Source: Thermoflexus hugenholtzii (GTDB lineage Bacteria > Chloroflexota > Anaerolineae > Thermoflexales > Thermoflexaceae). Taken from it: 64,000 bases of DNA. Positions within the stretch are counted from its first letter, which is position 1; the number at the start of each line of letters is the position of its first letter. A model generated the notes under the pieces. The model searched no databases and was not told the origin of the DNA. It saw only the letters and a list, made by a program, of their open reading frames with translations. Shown here in pieces: positions 21,624 through 30,607 of the stretch. The stretch spans positions 1,922,001 through 1,986,000 of the forward strand of contig NZ_CP076326.1 of NCBI RefSeq assembly GCF_018771565.1. The letters run 5' to 3'. A program made the translations under genes and the position numbers.

Positions 21624-22786
21624 CCCACAGGGCTCCGGAGCGCAACGGCGAGATCCTGAAACCGGGCCAGCAGGGCGGCCTCCACCTCCTGGCCCCGGCG
21701 CGCGGCTTCCCACGTCGCTTCCACAATTTCCTCTATTTTTTCCTGGAACCTCCGCCTGTCAAACCGCTCGGCATAGCGGCGGATGTCCCAGGGATCGAAG
21801 CGGAGCTCCTCCAGACGCCGGACCGCCTCCGCCAGGCTCTCGGGGGTGGGTTCCCGGAAGAACACCCCGGTCACCCCCTCCACCACCGTGTCCAGGGCGC
21901 CGCCGGCGGCGAAGGCGATCACCGGCCGTCCCGCCGCCATGGCCTCCACCGGGGCGATCCCGAAGTCCTCCACCCCCGGGAAGATGAACGCGCGGCACCG
22001 GGCGTAGAGCTCCGCCAGCTCCACATCGGAGACGCGCCCCCGGAAGGTGACGGTCGGGCCCGCCATCGCCTCCAGCCGGGGCCGATCCCGACCGTCCCCA
22101 ACGATCACCAGGGGCCGCCCCAGCCGGTTGAAGGCCTGGATGGCCAGGTCGATCCGCTTGTAAGGGACCAGCCGGGAGACGATCAGGTAGTAGTCTTCGA
22201 CCCGGGAGGCGGGCTGGAAGCGGGACACCTCCACCGGAGGATGCAGGAGGAGGGACGGACGCCGGTAGAACTTGCGGATGCGCCGGGCCACCTCCGTGGA
22301 GATGGCGATGAAGAGGTCCACCCGGTCGGCGGCCAGGCGATCCCAGAGCCGGAGGGCGGCGATCAGCGGCCGCAACCCGCCCCGGAGGAAGCGGGGCAGC
22401 CGCTCCCGGGCCACGTATTCCTCGTAGCCCCAGACGTAACGGGTGGGGGTCAGACAATAGCACACATGAACGGTGGAGGGGCCGGTGACCACCCCGTGGC
22501 AGAACCCGCTCTTGTTCGACAGCACCACATCGTAATCCGAGAGGTTCAGGGCGTCGAAGGCCAGGGGGTAAAGGGGAAGGTAAAGCTGATGATAGCGGTG
22601 GATAAATGGGAGGGCGTCCAGCCAGGTGGTGCGGATCTCCCACTCCCGGTAGCGGGCCGGCATGCGGCGGCGGTCGTAGATGCTGGTGTAGATGGGGGCC
22701 CCGGGGAAGATCCCCTTCAGGGCCTCCAGCACCACCTCCGCCCCGCCCATCTGATTCAGCCAGTCATGGACCAGCGCGACGCGCAT
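21620..22786 (-). CDS. GT4-family glycosyltransferase
   Basis: The 388-residue GT-B protein starts MRVALVHDWLNQMGGAE, typical of a mannosyl- or glucosyltransferase clade in exopolysaccharide loci. The C-terminal donor domain shows YYLIVSRLVPYKRIDLAIQA, VIVGDGRDRPRLE and FPGVEDFGIAPVEAMAAGRP with the E-x7-E motif. It is coupled by ATGA to the downstream Wzz-like gene and starts seven bases after rnhB ends. The start at 22786 is preferred over an upstream Met that would overlap rnhB. Confidence 0.9.
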   Translation of the reverse strand: MRVALVHDWLNQMGGAEVVLEALKGIFPGAPIYTSIYDRRRMPARYREWEIRTTWLDALPFIHRYHQLYLPLYPLAFDALNLSDYDVVLSNKSGFCHGVVTGPSTVHVCYCLTPTRYVWGYEEYVARERLPRFLRGGLRPLIAALRLWDRLAADRVDLFIAISTEVARRIRKFYRRPSLLLHPPVEVSRFQPASRVEDYYLIVSRLVPYKRIDLAIQAFNRLGRPLVIVGDGRDRPRLEAMAGPTVTFRGRVSDVELAELYARCRAFIFPGVEDFGIAPVEAMAAGRPVIAFAAGGALDTVVEGVTGVFFREPTPESLAEAVRRLEELRFDPWDIRRYAERFDRRRFQEKIEEIVEATWEAARRGQEVEAALLARFQDLAVALRSPVG

Positions 22787-22793
22787 CCTCGGA

Positions 22794-23486
22794 TCACCCG
22801 CCTCGAATGTCCCCACAGAAGGACGATTCCTCCCCCTCGCGGAAGAGGAGGCCCTGGACCGGGGCGAAGGTTCGACGGTGGATGGGGCTGGGGCCGTGGA
22901 GGTGGAGGGCGCGCCGGTGGGCCGGGGTGCCGTAGCCCTTGTGCCGGGCGAAGCCGTAGGCCGGGTAGAGCCGATCCACCTCCACCATCCATCGATCCCG
23001 CGTCACCTTGGCCACAATGGAGGCGGCCGCCACCGAGAGGCAGCGCGCGTCCGCCCGCACCAGAACCCGTTGCGGGAGCGAGACCGGCAGGGTCAGGGCG
23101 TCCACGATCAGAGCCTCCGCGGGGATCGGAAGAGCCCGCAGCGCCCGCTCCATCGCCAGGCGGGTGGCCGGGACGATGCCCAGGGCGTCGATCTCCTCCG
23201 GCCCGGCCATCCCCACCCCCACCGCGAGGGCCACCCGCAGGATCTCCGGCAAGAGCGCCTCTCGCTCCGCCGGGGTCAGCATCTTGGAGTCCCGCACCGC
23301 GGCCAGCGTCGCGCGCAACCGCGCCGGCTCCGGCGGGAGGATCACCGCGGCGGCCACCACCGGCCCCGCCCACGCGCCCCGGCCCGCCTCATCCAAGCCG
23401 GCGACCCTTCGATAGCCCTGCCGCCAGAAGGCCCTCTCCTCAACCAGGGTCGGACGCGGAAGGGAGGCGGATTTCCGGCCGGGCAT
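22794..23486 (-). CDS. rnhB: ribonuclease HII
   Basis: RNase HII cuts RNA in RNA-DNA hybrids and removes single ribonucleotides. The active-site block VAGLDEAGRGAWAGPVVAAA has the first Asp-Glu pair, the next acidic residue is in RDSKML, and ALIVDALTLP with the later ASIVAKVTRDRWM complete the set. Length is about 230 residues. The start at 23486 has GGAAAGG upstream and overlaps the GT2 gene by 47 bases. It is a housekeeping gene embedded between two glycosyltransferase genes. Confidence 0.93.
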   Translation of the reverse strand: MPGRKSASLPRPTLVEERAFWRQGYRRVAGLDEAGRGAWAGPVVAAAVILPPEPARLRATLAAVRDSKMLTPAEREALLPEILRVALAVGVGMAGPEEIDALGIVPATRLAMERALRALPIPAEALIVDALTLPVSLPQRVLVRADARCLSVAAASIVAKVTRDRWMVEVDRLYPAYGFARHKGYGTPAHRRALHLHGPSPIHRRTFAPVQGLLFREGEESSFCGDIRGG

Positions 23487-24201
23487 AGCGACCTTTCCAG
23501 GCATTCCAGCGGATCCGAAACAGATCGCGGAACATGTTCAGGCTGTCCCGGAACAGCCGGACCCGGCTCTCCGGGTTGAAATACCAGGTCACGGGGACCT
23601 CCACGATGCGATAGCCGCGCTGCCGCGCGATGAAGAGCACCTCCACGTCGAAGCTCATGCCGTCCAGCTGCTGGACCCGGAAGAGATCCTCCGCCACCTC
23701 GGCCCGGAACATCTTGAAGCCGCACTGGGTGTCCTGAAAGTCCGGGAGGGCCAGGAAGCGGACGATGGCATTGAAAACCCGTCCGATCACATGGCGATAG
23801 AGGGGCTCCCCGATGCGGCGGGCGCCGGGGGCCTCCCGGCTCCCGATGGCGATGTCGAAGCCGTCCAGCTGCGGGGGGAGGAACTTCACCACCTCCTCGA
23901 TGGGCGTGGAGAGGTCGGCATCGCAGATATAGCGATAACGGCCCCGGGCGGCCAGCATCCCCCGGCGGACGGCCAGGCCCTTCCCCCGGCGGGGCTCCCG
24001 GATCAGGCGGACGTAAGGGTGATCCCGGGCGAAGGCCTCGGCGATCTCCGCCGTGCGATCCGTGCTGCCGTTCTCCACGACGATCACCTCGGCGGAGCGG
24101 TCCCACATCCGCAGGAAACGATCGATCTGCTCCAGGGCCGCCGGGAGCCGGCGCTCCTCGTTGTGGGCGGGGATGATGATCGAAAGAAAGGGCTCGCTCA
24201 T
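23440..24201 (-). CDS. GT2-family glycosyltransferase, dolichyl-phosphate glucosyltransferase-like
   Basis: The 253-residue protein begins LSIIIPAHNEERRLPAAL and continues VIVVENGSTDRTAEIAEAF and RGKGLAVRRGMLAARG, then YICDADLSTPIEEV with the metal-binding DxD-type motif. This is the ALG5/DPM-like clade that loads glucose or mannose onto a polyprenyl phosphate. No C-terminal membrane segments are present. The acceptor is probably a lipid carrier used by the neighbouring polysaccharide genes. Confidence 0.88.
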   Translation of the reverse strand: MSEPFLSIIIPAHNEERRLPAALEQIDRFLRMWDRSAEVIVVENGSTDRTAEIAEAFARDHPYVRLIREPRRGKGLAVRRGMLAARGRYRYICDADLSTPIEEVVKFLPPQLDGFDIAIGSREAPGARRIGEPLYRHVIGRVFNAIVRFLALPDFQDTQCGFKMFRAEVAEDLFRVQQLDGMSFDVEVLFIARQRGYRIVEVPVTWYFNPESRVRLFRDSLNMFRDLFRIRWNAWKGRYARPEIRLPSASDPG

Positions 24202-24317
24202 CCGACCTCTCCCTTCAGGCGCTCCATGAATGATCCGTGCGCCACCTCGGGCTGGATCTCGCCGGGAGCCCAGGATACCACAGGGGGGATCGGAGGCGCA
24301 ATGAAGAGGATGGGACC

Positions 24318-25445
24318 TCAGGAGAGGGCGGCGCGCGCCGGGATGGCCTCCATGGCCTCCGGGGACGGCTCCCGCTCCGCGCGGACGATGATCCCCAGAC
24401 CCAGCACCACCTCCCCCTCATACATCACCGCCGCCTGCCCGGGCGTGAGGTCCCGCATGGGCTCGTCGAAGATCACCTGCGCCCGGCGGTCGGGCATGGG
24501 CAGGATCCAGGCGGGCACCTCCCGGGCTCGATACCGGATCTTCACGGTGGCCCGGAAGGGCTCCGAAGGGATCTCTCCGCTGACGAAATGGAGGCCCTCC
24601 AGCAAGGCGACGCGGCGGCCCAGCTCCTCCGCCGTCCCCACGATCACCGCGTTGCGCTCCGGATCCAGATCCACTACGTAAAGGGGAACCCCGGCGGCGA
24701 TCCCAAGGCCGCGCCGCTGGCCGATGGTGTAAAAGGCCAGCCCCTGGTGCTCCCCCAGAACCCGACCCCGCGTGTCCAGGATCGGGCCCGGCCGGAGGGC
24801 CTCTGGGGCGTGGCGGCGCAGGAAGGCCCGATAATCCCCGTCTGGGAGGAAGCACAGGTCCTGGCTTTCGGGCTTCTCGGCCACCGGGAGCCCGAAGCGG
24901 CGGGCCAGCTCCCGGACCTGCTCCTTGGTGTATTCGCCCACGGGGAACAGGGCGTGGCGCAGCTCCGCCTGCCCCAGCACGGCGAGCACATAGGACTGAT
25001 CTTTGCGGGGATCCACCCCCCGCAAGAGCTGGTAGCGCCCATCGACCTGGCGAACCCGCGCGTAGTGGCCGGTGGCCAGGAACTCCGCTCCCAGGGCCCG
25101 GGCCCGCCGCAACAGCCAATCGAAGCGGACGAAGCGGTTGCACCGGAGGCATGGGTTCGGCGTGCGGCCGGCCAGGTATTCGGCGATGAAGAAATCGACC
25201 ACCGTCTTCTTGAAGAAATCGGCCACATTGAGCACGTAGAAGGGGATGCCGAGATGGTCGGCCACCCGGTAGGCCAGCTCCATGTCCTCCAGGGTGCAGC
25301 AACGGTTGGTCGAGGCGCCGGCGCTCTCGCCCTCGCCCCACAGACGCAGCATGATGCCGATCACCTCATAGCCCTGCTCCACCAGCAGGGCGGCGGCGAC
25401 GCTGCTGTCCACGCCGCCGCTCATCGCCACCACCACACGGGTCAT
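24318..25445 (-). CDS. mnmA: tRNA-specific 2-thiouridylase
   Basis: MnmA puts sulfur on U34 of Lys, Glu and Gln tRNAs. The PP-loop VAMSGGVDSSVAAALL is at residues 5-20, the first catalytic Cys is in TPNPCLRCNRFVRF, and the second in SQDLCFLPDGDYRAF. Length is 375 residues. The start at 25445 has GGAAAGGAG upstream and overlaps the stop of the Uma2 gene (ATGA). A cysteine desulfurase gene about 900 bases upstream in the same direction could supply the sulfur. Confidence 0.95.
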   Translation of the reverse strand: MTRVVVAMSGGVDSSVAAALLVEQGYEVIGIMLRLWGEGESAGASTNRCCTLEDMELAYRVADHLGIPFYVLNVADFFKKTVVDFFIAEYLAGRTPNPCLRCNRFVRFDWLLRRARALGAEFLATGHYARVRQVDGRYQLLRGVDPRKDQSYVLAVLGQAELRHALFPVGEYTKEQVRELARRFGLPVAEKPESQDLCFLPDGDYRAFLRRHAPEALRPGPILDTRGRVLGEHQGLAFYTIGQRRGLGIAAGVPLYVVDLDPERNAVIVGTAEELGRRVALLEGLHFVSGEIPSEPFRATVKIRYRAREVPAWILPMPDRRAQVIFDEPMRDLTPGQAAVMYEGEVVLGLGIIVRAEREPSPEAMEAIPARAALS

Positions 25446-26059
25446 CCTGCTCCTTTCCAGGCGGCCCACACCTCATCCGGCGTGGGTAACTTCCGGCCGC
25501 TTCCGGGCTCGACCAGCCGCAACCACTCCCCTTCCGCTCGCAGATCCAGGCCCAGGAGCTCGCTGCGCAGCGTGATGGGCTCGGCCGTCTGCGGCGGGAT
25601 GGGACGGTAGCCTTCCGCGGACAGGCGAAACCCCCGCAGGGGCGGACTCAGGTATTCCCCAAAGGGATCGAACAGGAAATACTCCTGCACCCCCAGGGCC
25701 TCGTAGAGGCCTTTCTTGGACCCCAGATCCTCCCAGCGGGTGGAGGCCGAGGTCAGCTCGATCACCACATCGGGCCCTTTGCCTTCCTCCCACACTTTAT
25801 AGATCCGACGGGGCCGACGCGGGATCCCGAAGACCACGAAGAGGTCCGGCGCCACCACAGCCCGCGGGTTCCCCTCCACGTAGTAGATCAGCAGGTTGCC
25901 GCTGACCACCACATCCGGGCGATGTTCAAAAAAGTGACGAAGGGCAAAGAGGAGGTTGAACAGGTTGTCCCGATGGATCTCCGTCTCCGCCACCGGCCGC
26001 CCATCTCCCTCGGGGTAATGAACGTCCTCCAGCGTCTCCTGGATCCGCTCCGCGCCCAT
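25442..26059 (-). CDS. Uma2-family (PD-(D/E)xK fold) protein
   Basis: Uma2 proteins are abundant in Chloroflexi and cyanobacteria and carry a restriction-endonuclease-like fold, though their role is largely unknown. The core is AVVAPDLFVVFGIP, then GPDVVIELTSASTRWED and KKGLYEALGVQEYFLFDP, holding the D-E-x-K arrangement. Length is 205 residues. The ATG at 26059 has GGAGGAGG upstream. The end is coupled to mnmA by ATGA. Confidence 0.88.
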   Translation of the reverse strand: MGAERIQETLEDVHYPEGDGRPVAETEIHRDNLFNLLFALRHFFEHRPDVVVSGNLLIYYVEGNPRAVVAPDLFVVFGIPRRPRRIYKVWEEGKGPDVVIELTSASTRWEDLGSKKGLYEALGVQEYFLFDPFGEYLSPPLRGFRLSAEGYRPIPPQTAEPITLRSELLGLDLRAEGEWLRLVEPGSGRKLPTPDEVWAAWKGAG

Positions 26060-26088
26060 CAGTCCTCCTCCGCACATCCTGGGCCGGG

Positions 26089-26334
26089 TTATTCCCCCCG
26101 GAGGAAGCCCCTTCGGCTGGCGTGAAGGATGGTGTAACCGAGCACACGCCCCTCGCGATAACGAACGATGATATCCTCATCCGTCAGCTCGCTCTCAGTA
26201 GCCGGAAGAGGATCGCCGAAACTCACATACAACACATCCGCCTCGGCATCGTAGGAGAGCCGGATCGTTTGCTGCGGAGTCTCTCGGATGTAGGGCAATA
26301 GTTTGAGATAAACCTCAACGGTATGGGCGAGCAT
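26089..26334 (-). CDS. DUF2283 family protein
   Basis: The 81-residue protein contains the DUF2283 core LSYDAEADVLYVSFGDPLP, an acidic DEDIIVRYREGRVLGYTILH strand pair, and ends FLRGE. Its function is unknown; small DUF2283 genes frequently sit beside toxin-like or nuclease-like genes. It precedes the Uma2 gene by 29 bases in the same direction. Confidence 0.8.
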   Translation of the reverse strand: MLAHTVEVYLKLLPYIRETPQQTIRLSYDAEADVLYVSFGDPLPATESELTDEDIIVRYREGRVLGYTILHASRRGFLRGE

Positions 26335-26343
26335 CGGCGACCC

Positions 26344-27516
26344 TCACGCCGCTATGGCCTGCATCTCCCGCAGGCGGGCGACGGCCCGGGGCAGCACCTC
26401 CAGGACGGTCTCGATGTCCTCCTCGGTGTTGGACTTGCCCAGGGTGAGCCGTAAGGAGCCGACCGCCCACTCGTGGGGCAGGCCCATCGCCAGCAGCACC
26501 TCCGAAGGCTCGGGCCGGCCGCTGGTGCAGGCGGAGCCGGTGCTGGCGGCGATCCCCTCCACGTCCAGGGCCAGCAGGAGCTCCTCGCCGTTGATCCCCC
26601 GGAACACGAAGCTGGCGTGATGGGGCAGGCGCTCGGTGGGATGGCCGGTCAGGCGCGCCTCCGGCACCCGCTCCAGGATCCCCTGGATCAGGCGATCGCG
26701 CAGCCGCCGCAGCCGGGCGTTCTCGCTCTCCCGGCTCTCCTGGGCCAGGCGCAGGGCCGTGGCCAGCCCCACGATCCCGGCCACGTTCACCGTGCCGGCC
26801 CGGCGACCCCGCTCGTGCCCGCCCCCGGTGATGACCGGCAGATACGGCGTCCCCTGGCGGATGTAGAGCACTCCCACCCCCTTCGGGCCGTAGAACTTGT
26901 GGGCCGACAGGGTCATCAGATCGACCCCCAGCCGGTTCACGTCCAGGTCCAGCATCCCCCCCGCCTGGACCGCGTCGGTGTGGAAGGGGATCCCGCGGGC
27001 CCGGGCGATGCGGGCGATCTCGGCGATGGGCTGGATGGTGCCCACCTCGTTGTTGGCATACATCACGCTGATCAGGATGGTGTCCTTGCGGATCGCCCGC
27101 CCCACCTCATCGGGGTCCACCATGCCGTATTCATCCACCGGCAGGTAGGTGACCTCGAAGCCGAAGACCTCCTCCAGCTGGCGGGCGGTGTTGAGCACGG
27201 CATGATGCTCCACGGAGGAGACGATGAGATGATTGCCCCGGCCGGCCCGGCGCTGGGCGAACGCCACCCCCCGCAGGGCCAGGTTGTCGCTCTCGGTCCC
27301 CGACCCGGTGAACACAACCTCGGTAGGATGACAACCCAGGATCTCCGCGACCGTCCGGCGGCTCTCCTCCAGGGCCCTGGCCGCCGCCCGGCCGAAGCGA
27401 TGGATGGACGCCGAGTTGCCGTAGATCTCGGTGAAATAGGGCTGCATCGCCTCCACCACCCGAGGATCCACCGGTGTGGTGGCGGAATGATCGAGATAGA
27501 TCCACCGCGTTCCCAT
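26344..27516 (-). CDS. cysteine desulfurase (NifS/IscS-like)
   Basis: This PLP enzyme takes sulfur from cysteine for Fe-S clusters and tRNA thiolation. [18 protein letters not shown] opens the protein; the PLP Lys is Lys207 in [18 protein letters not shown]; the catalytic Cys is Cys330 in [16 protein letters not shown]. Length is 390 residues. The ATG at 27516 follows GGAGGGAGC. No iscU follows, while mnmA is close by in the same direction, suggesting tRNA thiolation as one use. Confidence 0.93.
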   Translation of the reverse strand: MGTRWIYLDHSATTPVDPRVVEAMQPYFTEIYGNSASIHRFGRAAARALEESRRTVAEILGCHPTEVVFTGSGTESDNLALRGVAFAQRRAGRGNHLIVSSVEHHAVLNTARQLEEVFGFEVTYLPVDEYGMVDPDEVGRAIRKDTILISVMYANNEVGTIQPIAEIARIARARGIPFHTDAVQAGGMLDLDVNRLGVDLMTLSAHKFYGPKGVGVLYIRQGTPYLPVITGGGHERGRRAGTVNVAGIVGLATALRLAQESRESENARLRRLRDRLIQGILERVPEARLTGHPTERLPHHASFVFRGINGEELLLALDVEGIAASTGSACTSGRPEPSEVLLAMGLPHEWAVGSLRLTLGKSNTEEDIETVLEVLPRAVARLREMQAIAA

Positions 27517-27765
27517 GGCCGCTCCCTCCTTCCGGGCCTCGATCCCGAAAAGGCCCAGCGGTGATGGGCTCCTGGATGAGAGAAGATCAGGAGGGCCCCC
27601 TTCTGGGCGCACGCCGAGAGGGAGCCCTTCCGAACCCAATCCATCCGAGGGACAAATCCGGGCTGCTATGTCATTTTAAATCTGTAGAGAAGGGGCAACA
27701 ATCTTTCAGATGGAAGGGGAACCTGGCGCCCGGACCTGGCCTCCGCCGGCCTGCCCGGGGAGCGC

Positions 27766-28614
27766 TCAGCGGCCGGCAGTCGGGCGCGGTCCGGGCCCCT
27801 CATGGCGATAAGGCATGGGGATGTATTCCACCGAGGGCCGTCGCGGGGTGGCCTGGGGGAACATCTCCATCAGATGGTAAATCTCCTCCGGCAGACCCAC
27901 CCGGACGGGCAGGCCCAGGGCCTGAGCTTCCCGCACCGAGATGGGGTAATCGTGGGTCCAGCGGCCGCTGCTCAGGGCCTCGGCGATGGCCGCCGCCCGC
28001 TCTTCCTCCATACCGTTGGCGGTGAGCAGCTCGATCACCGTGGAGCGGACCTGGGCCATCGCCTTGCGGGCGATGTCCGCCAGGATCAGCGTGTGATCCT
28101 CGATGTTGGCCAGGGGCTTGGTCTCCACGACCTTCAGGATAGAGGCCGCGGGATACTGACCCAGCTGGGGGTCCACCGGCCCCAGGACGGCGTTCTCATC
28201 CATCACGATCTCATCGGCGGCCAGGGCGATCAGGGTCCCGCCCGACATGGCATAGTGCGGGATGAAGACGGTGACCTTCGCCGGGTGCCGCACCAGGGCC
28301 TGGGCGATCTGCTCGGCGGCCAGGACCAGCCCGCCTGGTGTGTGGAGGATGAGATCGATGGGCATGTCGGGAGGGGTCAGGCGGATCGCCCGGAGCACCT
28401 GCTCGGAGTCCTCGATATCGATGTAGCGGGAGATCGGGAGACCGAAGAACCCGATGGTCTCCTGGCGATGGATCATGGTGATGAGCCGGGTCCCTCGTCG
28501 GCGCTCAATCTGACGGATGAGCCGCGTGCGGGCCTCTTCCAGCAGGCGCCGCTGCAAGGCCGGGAACATGGTGCTGAAGATCAGGAAGATCCAGAACAGG
28601 TCGAAGACGCTCAT
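27766..28614 (-). CDS. membrane-anchored Clp-fold serine protease-like protein (SDH/SppA family)
   Basis: The 282-residue protein has an N-terminal hydrophobic segment (FDLFWIFLIFSTMFPAL) and a Clp/crotonase-fold domain. The family motifs are IDLILHTPGGLVLAAEQIA, then HYAMSGGTLIALAADEIVMD, with the nucleophilic Ser in AMSGG, and AVLGPVDPQLGQYPA. This group (often called serine dehydrogenase proteinase or DUF114-like) is thought to act on membrane proteins or peptides. The ATG at 28614 has GGAGGG upstream. The 249 bases before it (27517-27765) contain no gene. Confidence 0.82.
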   Translation of the reverse strand: MSVFDLFWIFLIFSTMFPALQRRLLEEARTRLIRQIERRRGTRLITMIHRQETIGFFGLPISRYIDIEDSEQVLRAIRLTPPDMPIDLILHTPGGLVLAAEQIAQALVRHPAKVTVFIPHYAMSGGTLIALAADEIVMDENAVLGPVDPQLGQYPAASILKVVETKPLANIEDHTLILADIARKAMAQVRSTVIELLTANGMEEERAAAIAEALSSGRWTHDYPISVREAQALGLPVRVGLPEEIYHLMEMFPQATPRRPSVEYIPMPYRHEGPGPRPTAGR

Positions 28615-28682
28615 CCATCGCCCTCCTGGACGGAAATCGCAGCGGTCCCAAAGGCACCACACGGATCATTGGCGGAGCACCT

Positions 28683-29786
28683 CTACAACGGGCGCACGGC
28701 GGAGACGATCTGGCCGACCAGGCGCTGGACCGCGCTGGCCACGGGCCCGCTGGGGTGGCTGAGGATCAGGGGCGTCCCCTGGACCAGAGCGGTGGCCTGG
28801 AGGGGATCAAAGGGGATGGCCAAGAGGGGTGGGCGGCCCAGCGCCCGTTCGATGGCCTGAGGGCTCAGGGTGCCCGGACCGGTGGCGTGATTCAGCACCA
28901 CCTGAACCCGCTCCATCGAGATCCCCGCCCCTTGCAGGGCCCGTAGGGTCATCACGGTGGTTTGCAGCGCCCCCACCTCGGGGCTCATCACCAAGAAGAG
29001 CTCATCCGCCAGCCGGCAGAAGGCCAGGCCGATGGGCAGCAGGGTGGCCGGGCCATCGACCACGATGAAGGCGAACCGCTCGCGCAGCAGATCCAGCGTC
29101 GGCCCCACCTGAGTCTCATCCAGCATCCCGGTCGGAGGCACCAGAGGAGCCGGGAGCAGGCGGAGCCCGGTGGGATGCGCCATCAGGTAGTTCTCCAGCT
29201 CGACGGGCGACCGCCCGCTCTCCCACCAGTCCAGCCAGGAGGTGCGGGGGGCCAGGCGCAGATGCAACCCGGCGTGCCCGGAGTTCAGGCTCGCGTCCCA
29301 CAGCACCGTGGGGCCGCTCCGAGCCAGGGCCAGCGCGGTGTTGACCGCCAGGGTGGTCGTCCCCGTCCCCCCGCGCAGGCCCAGGAAGAGCACCACATGC
29401 CCCGCCCCACCCGCACGCCGGCGCCGGTTCAGGAGCTCCCGGATCCGATCCCGGAGCTCCTTATGGGAAACCGGCTTGGCCAGGTAATCATCGGCTCGGG
29501 CAGCCAGAGCTGCCTCCCGGTCCACCGGTTGCGCCCGCGCCGTGAGCACCAGGACCGGCGTGTCGCTGACGATCGGATCGTTACGGATGGCCTGGAGCAC
29601 CTGGAAGCCGTCAACCTCCGGCATCATCAGATCCAGGATGACCAGATCCGGTTGCAGCTGGCGCGTCTTGGCGATCCCATCCGCCCCATCGGCGGTGGTG
29701 AACACCTCGTATCCGTCCTGCTCCAGCATCAGGCGGATCATCTGCAACAGCTCGAGGTCATCATCGATCACCAGGATCCGGGTCAT
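28683..29786 (-). CDS. REC-MinD/CpaE-like fusion response regulator
   Basis: The 367-residue protein starts with a canonical receiver (ILVIDDDLE, Asp in LVILDLMMPEVDG, Lys in YLAKPVS), followed at about residue 130 by a MinD/ParA-like ATPase. The deviant Walker A is LRGGTGTTTLAVN, with Arg instead of the usual signature Lys and Thr instead of the second Lys. IVVDGPATLLPIGL is the Walker B region. The order matches TadZ/CpaE proteins that position pilus machinery, but no pilus genes are nearby. It is coupled by ATGA to the gene upstream. Confidence 0.85.
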   Translation of the reverse strand: MTRILVIDDDLELLQMIRLMLEQDGYEVFTTADGADGIAKTRQLQPDLVILDLMMPEVDGFQVLQAIRNDPIVSDTPVLVLTARAQPVDREAALAARADDYLAKPVSHKELRDRIRELLNRRRRAGGAGHVVLFLGLRGGTGTTTLAVNTALALARSGPTVLWDASLNSGHAGLHLRLAPRTSWLDWWESGRSPVELENYLMAHPTGLRLLPAPLVPPTGMLDETQVGPTLDLLRERFAFIVVDGPATLLPIGLAFCRLADELFLVMSPEVGALQTTVMTLRALQGAGISMERVQVVLNHATGPGTLSPQAIERALGRPPLLAIPFDPLQATALVQGTPLILSHPSGPVASAVQRLVGQIVSAVRPL

Positions 29787-30316
29787 CCCTGGGCCACCTC
29801 TCCGCTGAGGGAGAACAGGCCGATGAAATCGCGGTTGATGAAGATCAGCTCGCCGGCGAAGCGGCTCTCCGGCCGTCCGGTCATCACCGCCCGGGCGTTC
29901 AGGATCGGGAGGAAGCGCTCGACATTGGTGACCAGCAGGGCGTGGAGATCCGGACGGCCGTGGAACTCCATCGTCCCTTCGATCTCGAAACCCGGTATCG
30001 TAGCGAACACGCCATAAACCTTGCGGGTGCCGTAGGTGGGGGAGATGGCCTTCACCGCCAGCTCGACGCCCACGTTCACGATCGCCATCGTGATATGGTT
30101 CTTGCTGAGGATAGCTGCTCCAAAGCTTTTGAGGATGCGGGCAGGCTCTTCCAGACGGGAGAGGAACACCGCCTCCAGGGGAAGGAAGGAGGTGCGGACA
30201 TCGTTCAGGACGTCTGCCAGCACACGGCCTCTCAGCGTCATCTGAGCTGAGATCCGATGGGTGGGCGTAAGGAAATCCACCGCAATGGTTCCGGATCGGA
30301 TTCCAGGCTGCGTCAT
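29783..30316 (-). CDS. conserved hypothetical protein, 177 aa, coupled to REC-MinD gene
   Basis: I do not recognise the family. The product is beta-rich: TIAVDFLTPTHRISAQMTLR, then TSFLPLEAVFLSRLEEPARI, TMAIVNVGVELAVKA and GELIFINRDFIGLF. No signal peptide or membrane segment is seen. The start at 30316 is chosen because sequence upstream lies in a dispersed repeat. The ATGA overlap with the REC-MinD gene suggests the two proteins are made in fixed ratio and may interact. Confidence 0.65.
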   Translation of the reverse strand: MTQPGIRSGTIAVDFLTPTHRISAQMTLRGRVLADVLNDVRTSFLPLEAVFLSRLEEPARILKSFGAAILSKNHITMAIVNVGVELAVKAISPTYGTRKVYGVFATIPGFEIEGTMEFHGRPDLHALLVTNVERFLPILNARAVMTGRPESRFAGELIFINRDFIGLFSLSGEVAQG

Positions 30317-30443
30317 GAGGGAAACCCCCGTTCCAGGGCCCGTCCGACCGCCCCCGGCGCTCAGGCCGGAACACCTCCGCGATATGGATACCTCCATTAT
30401 ACCTGGAACAGCCTTTCTCCTATCCGTCCTTCCTCCGGATCCC

Positions 30444-30584
30444 AGGGCTTTCCGGTTTTTCCGAATGCAGGGCAACTGCTCGCAGTTGCCCTACGTATGT
30501 GGCCGAAAGGGATCGCCTGCCTACAAACCTGGAAGGCCTCGCACCCTTTCGGAAGGGCCTAAGCCCAGAAAACTGGAAAGCCCT
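30444..30584. repeat. MITE-like element with family A core
   Basis: Outer arms AGGGCTTTCCGGTTTTTC and GAAAACTGGAAAGCCCT are imperfectly complementary. Inside is AGGGCAACTGC-TC-GCAGTTGCCCT at 30469-30492. The same two-layer design occurs at 44210-44309. It fills most of the gap between the 177-residue gene and the GNAT-like gene. Confidence 0.75.
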
Positions 30585-30607
30585 ATCCGGATCCGAGGGG
30601 AGGGGGC

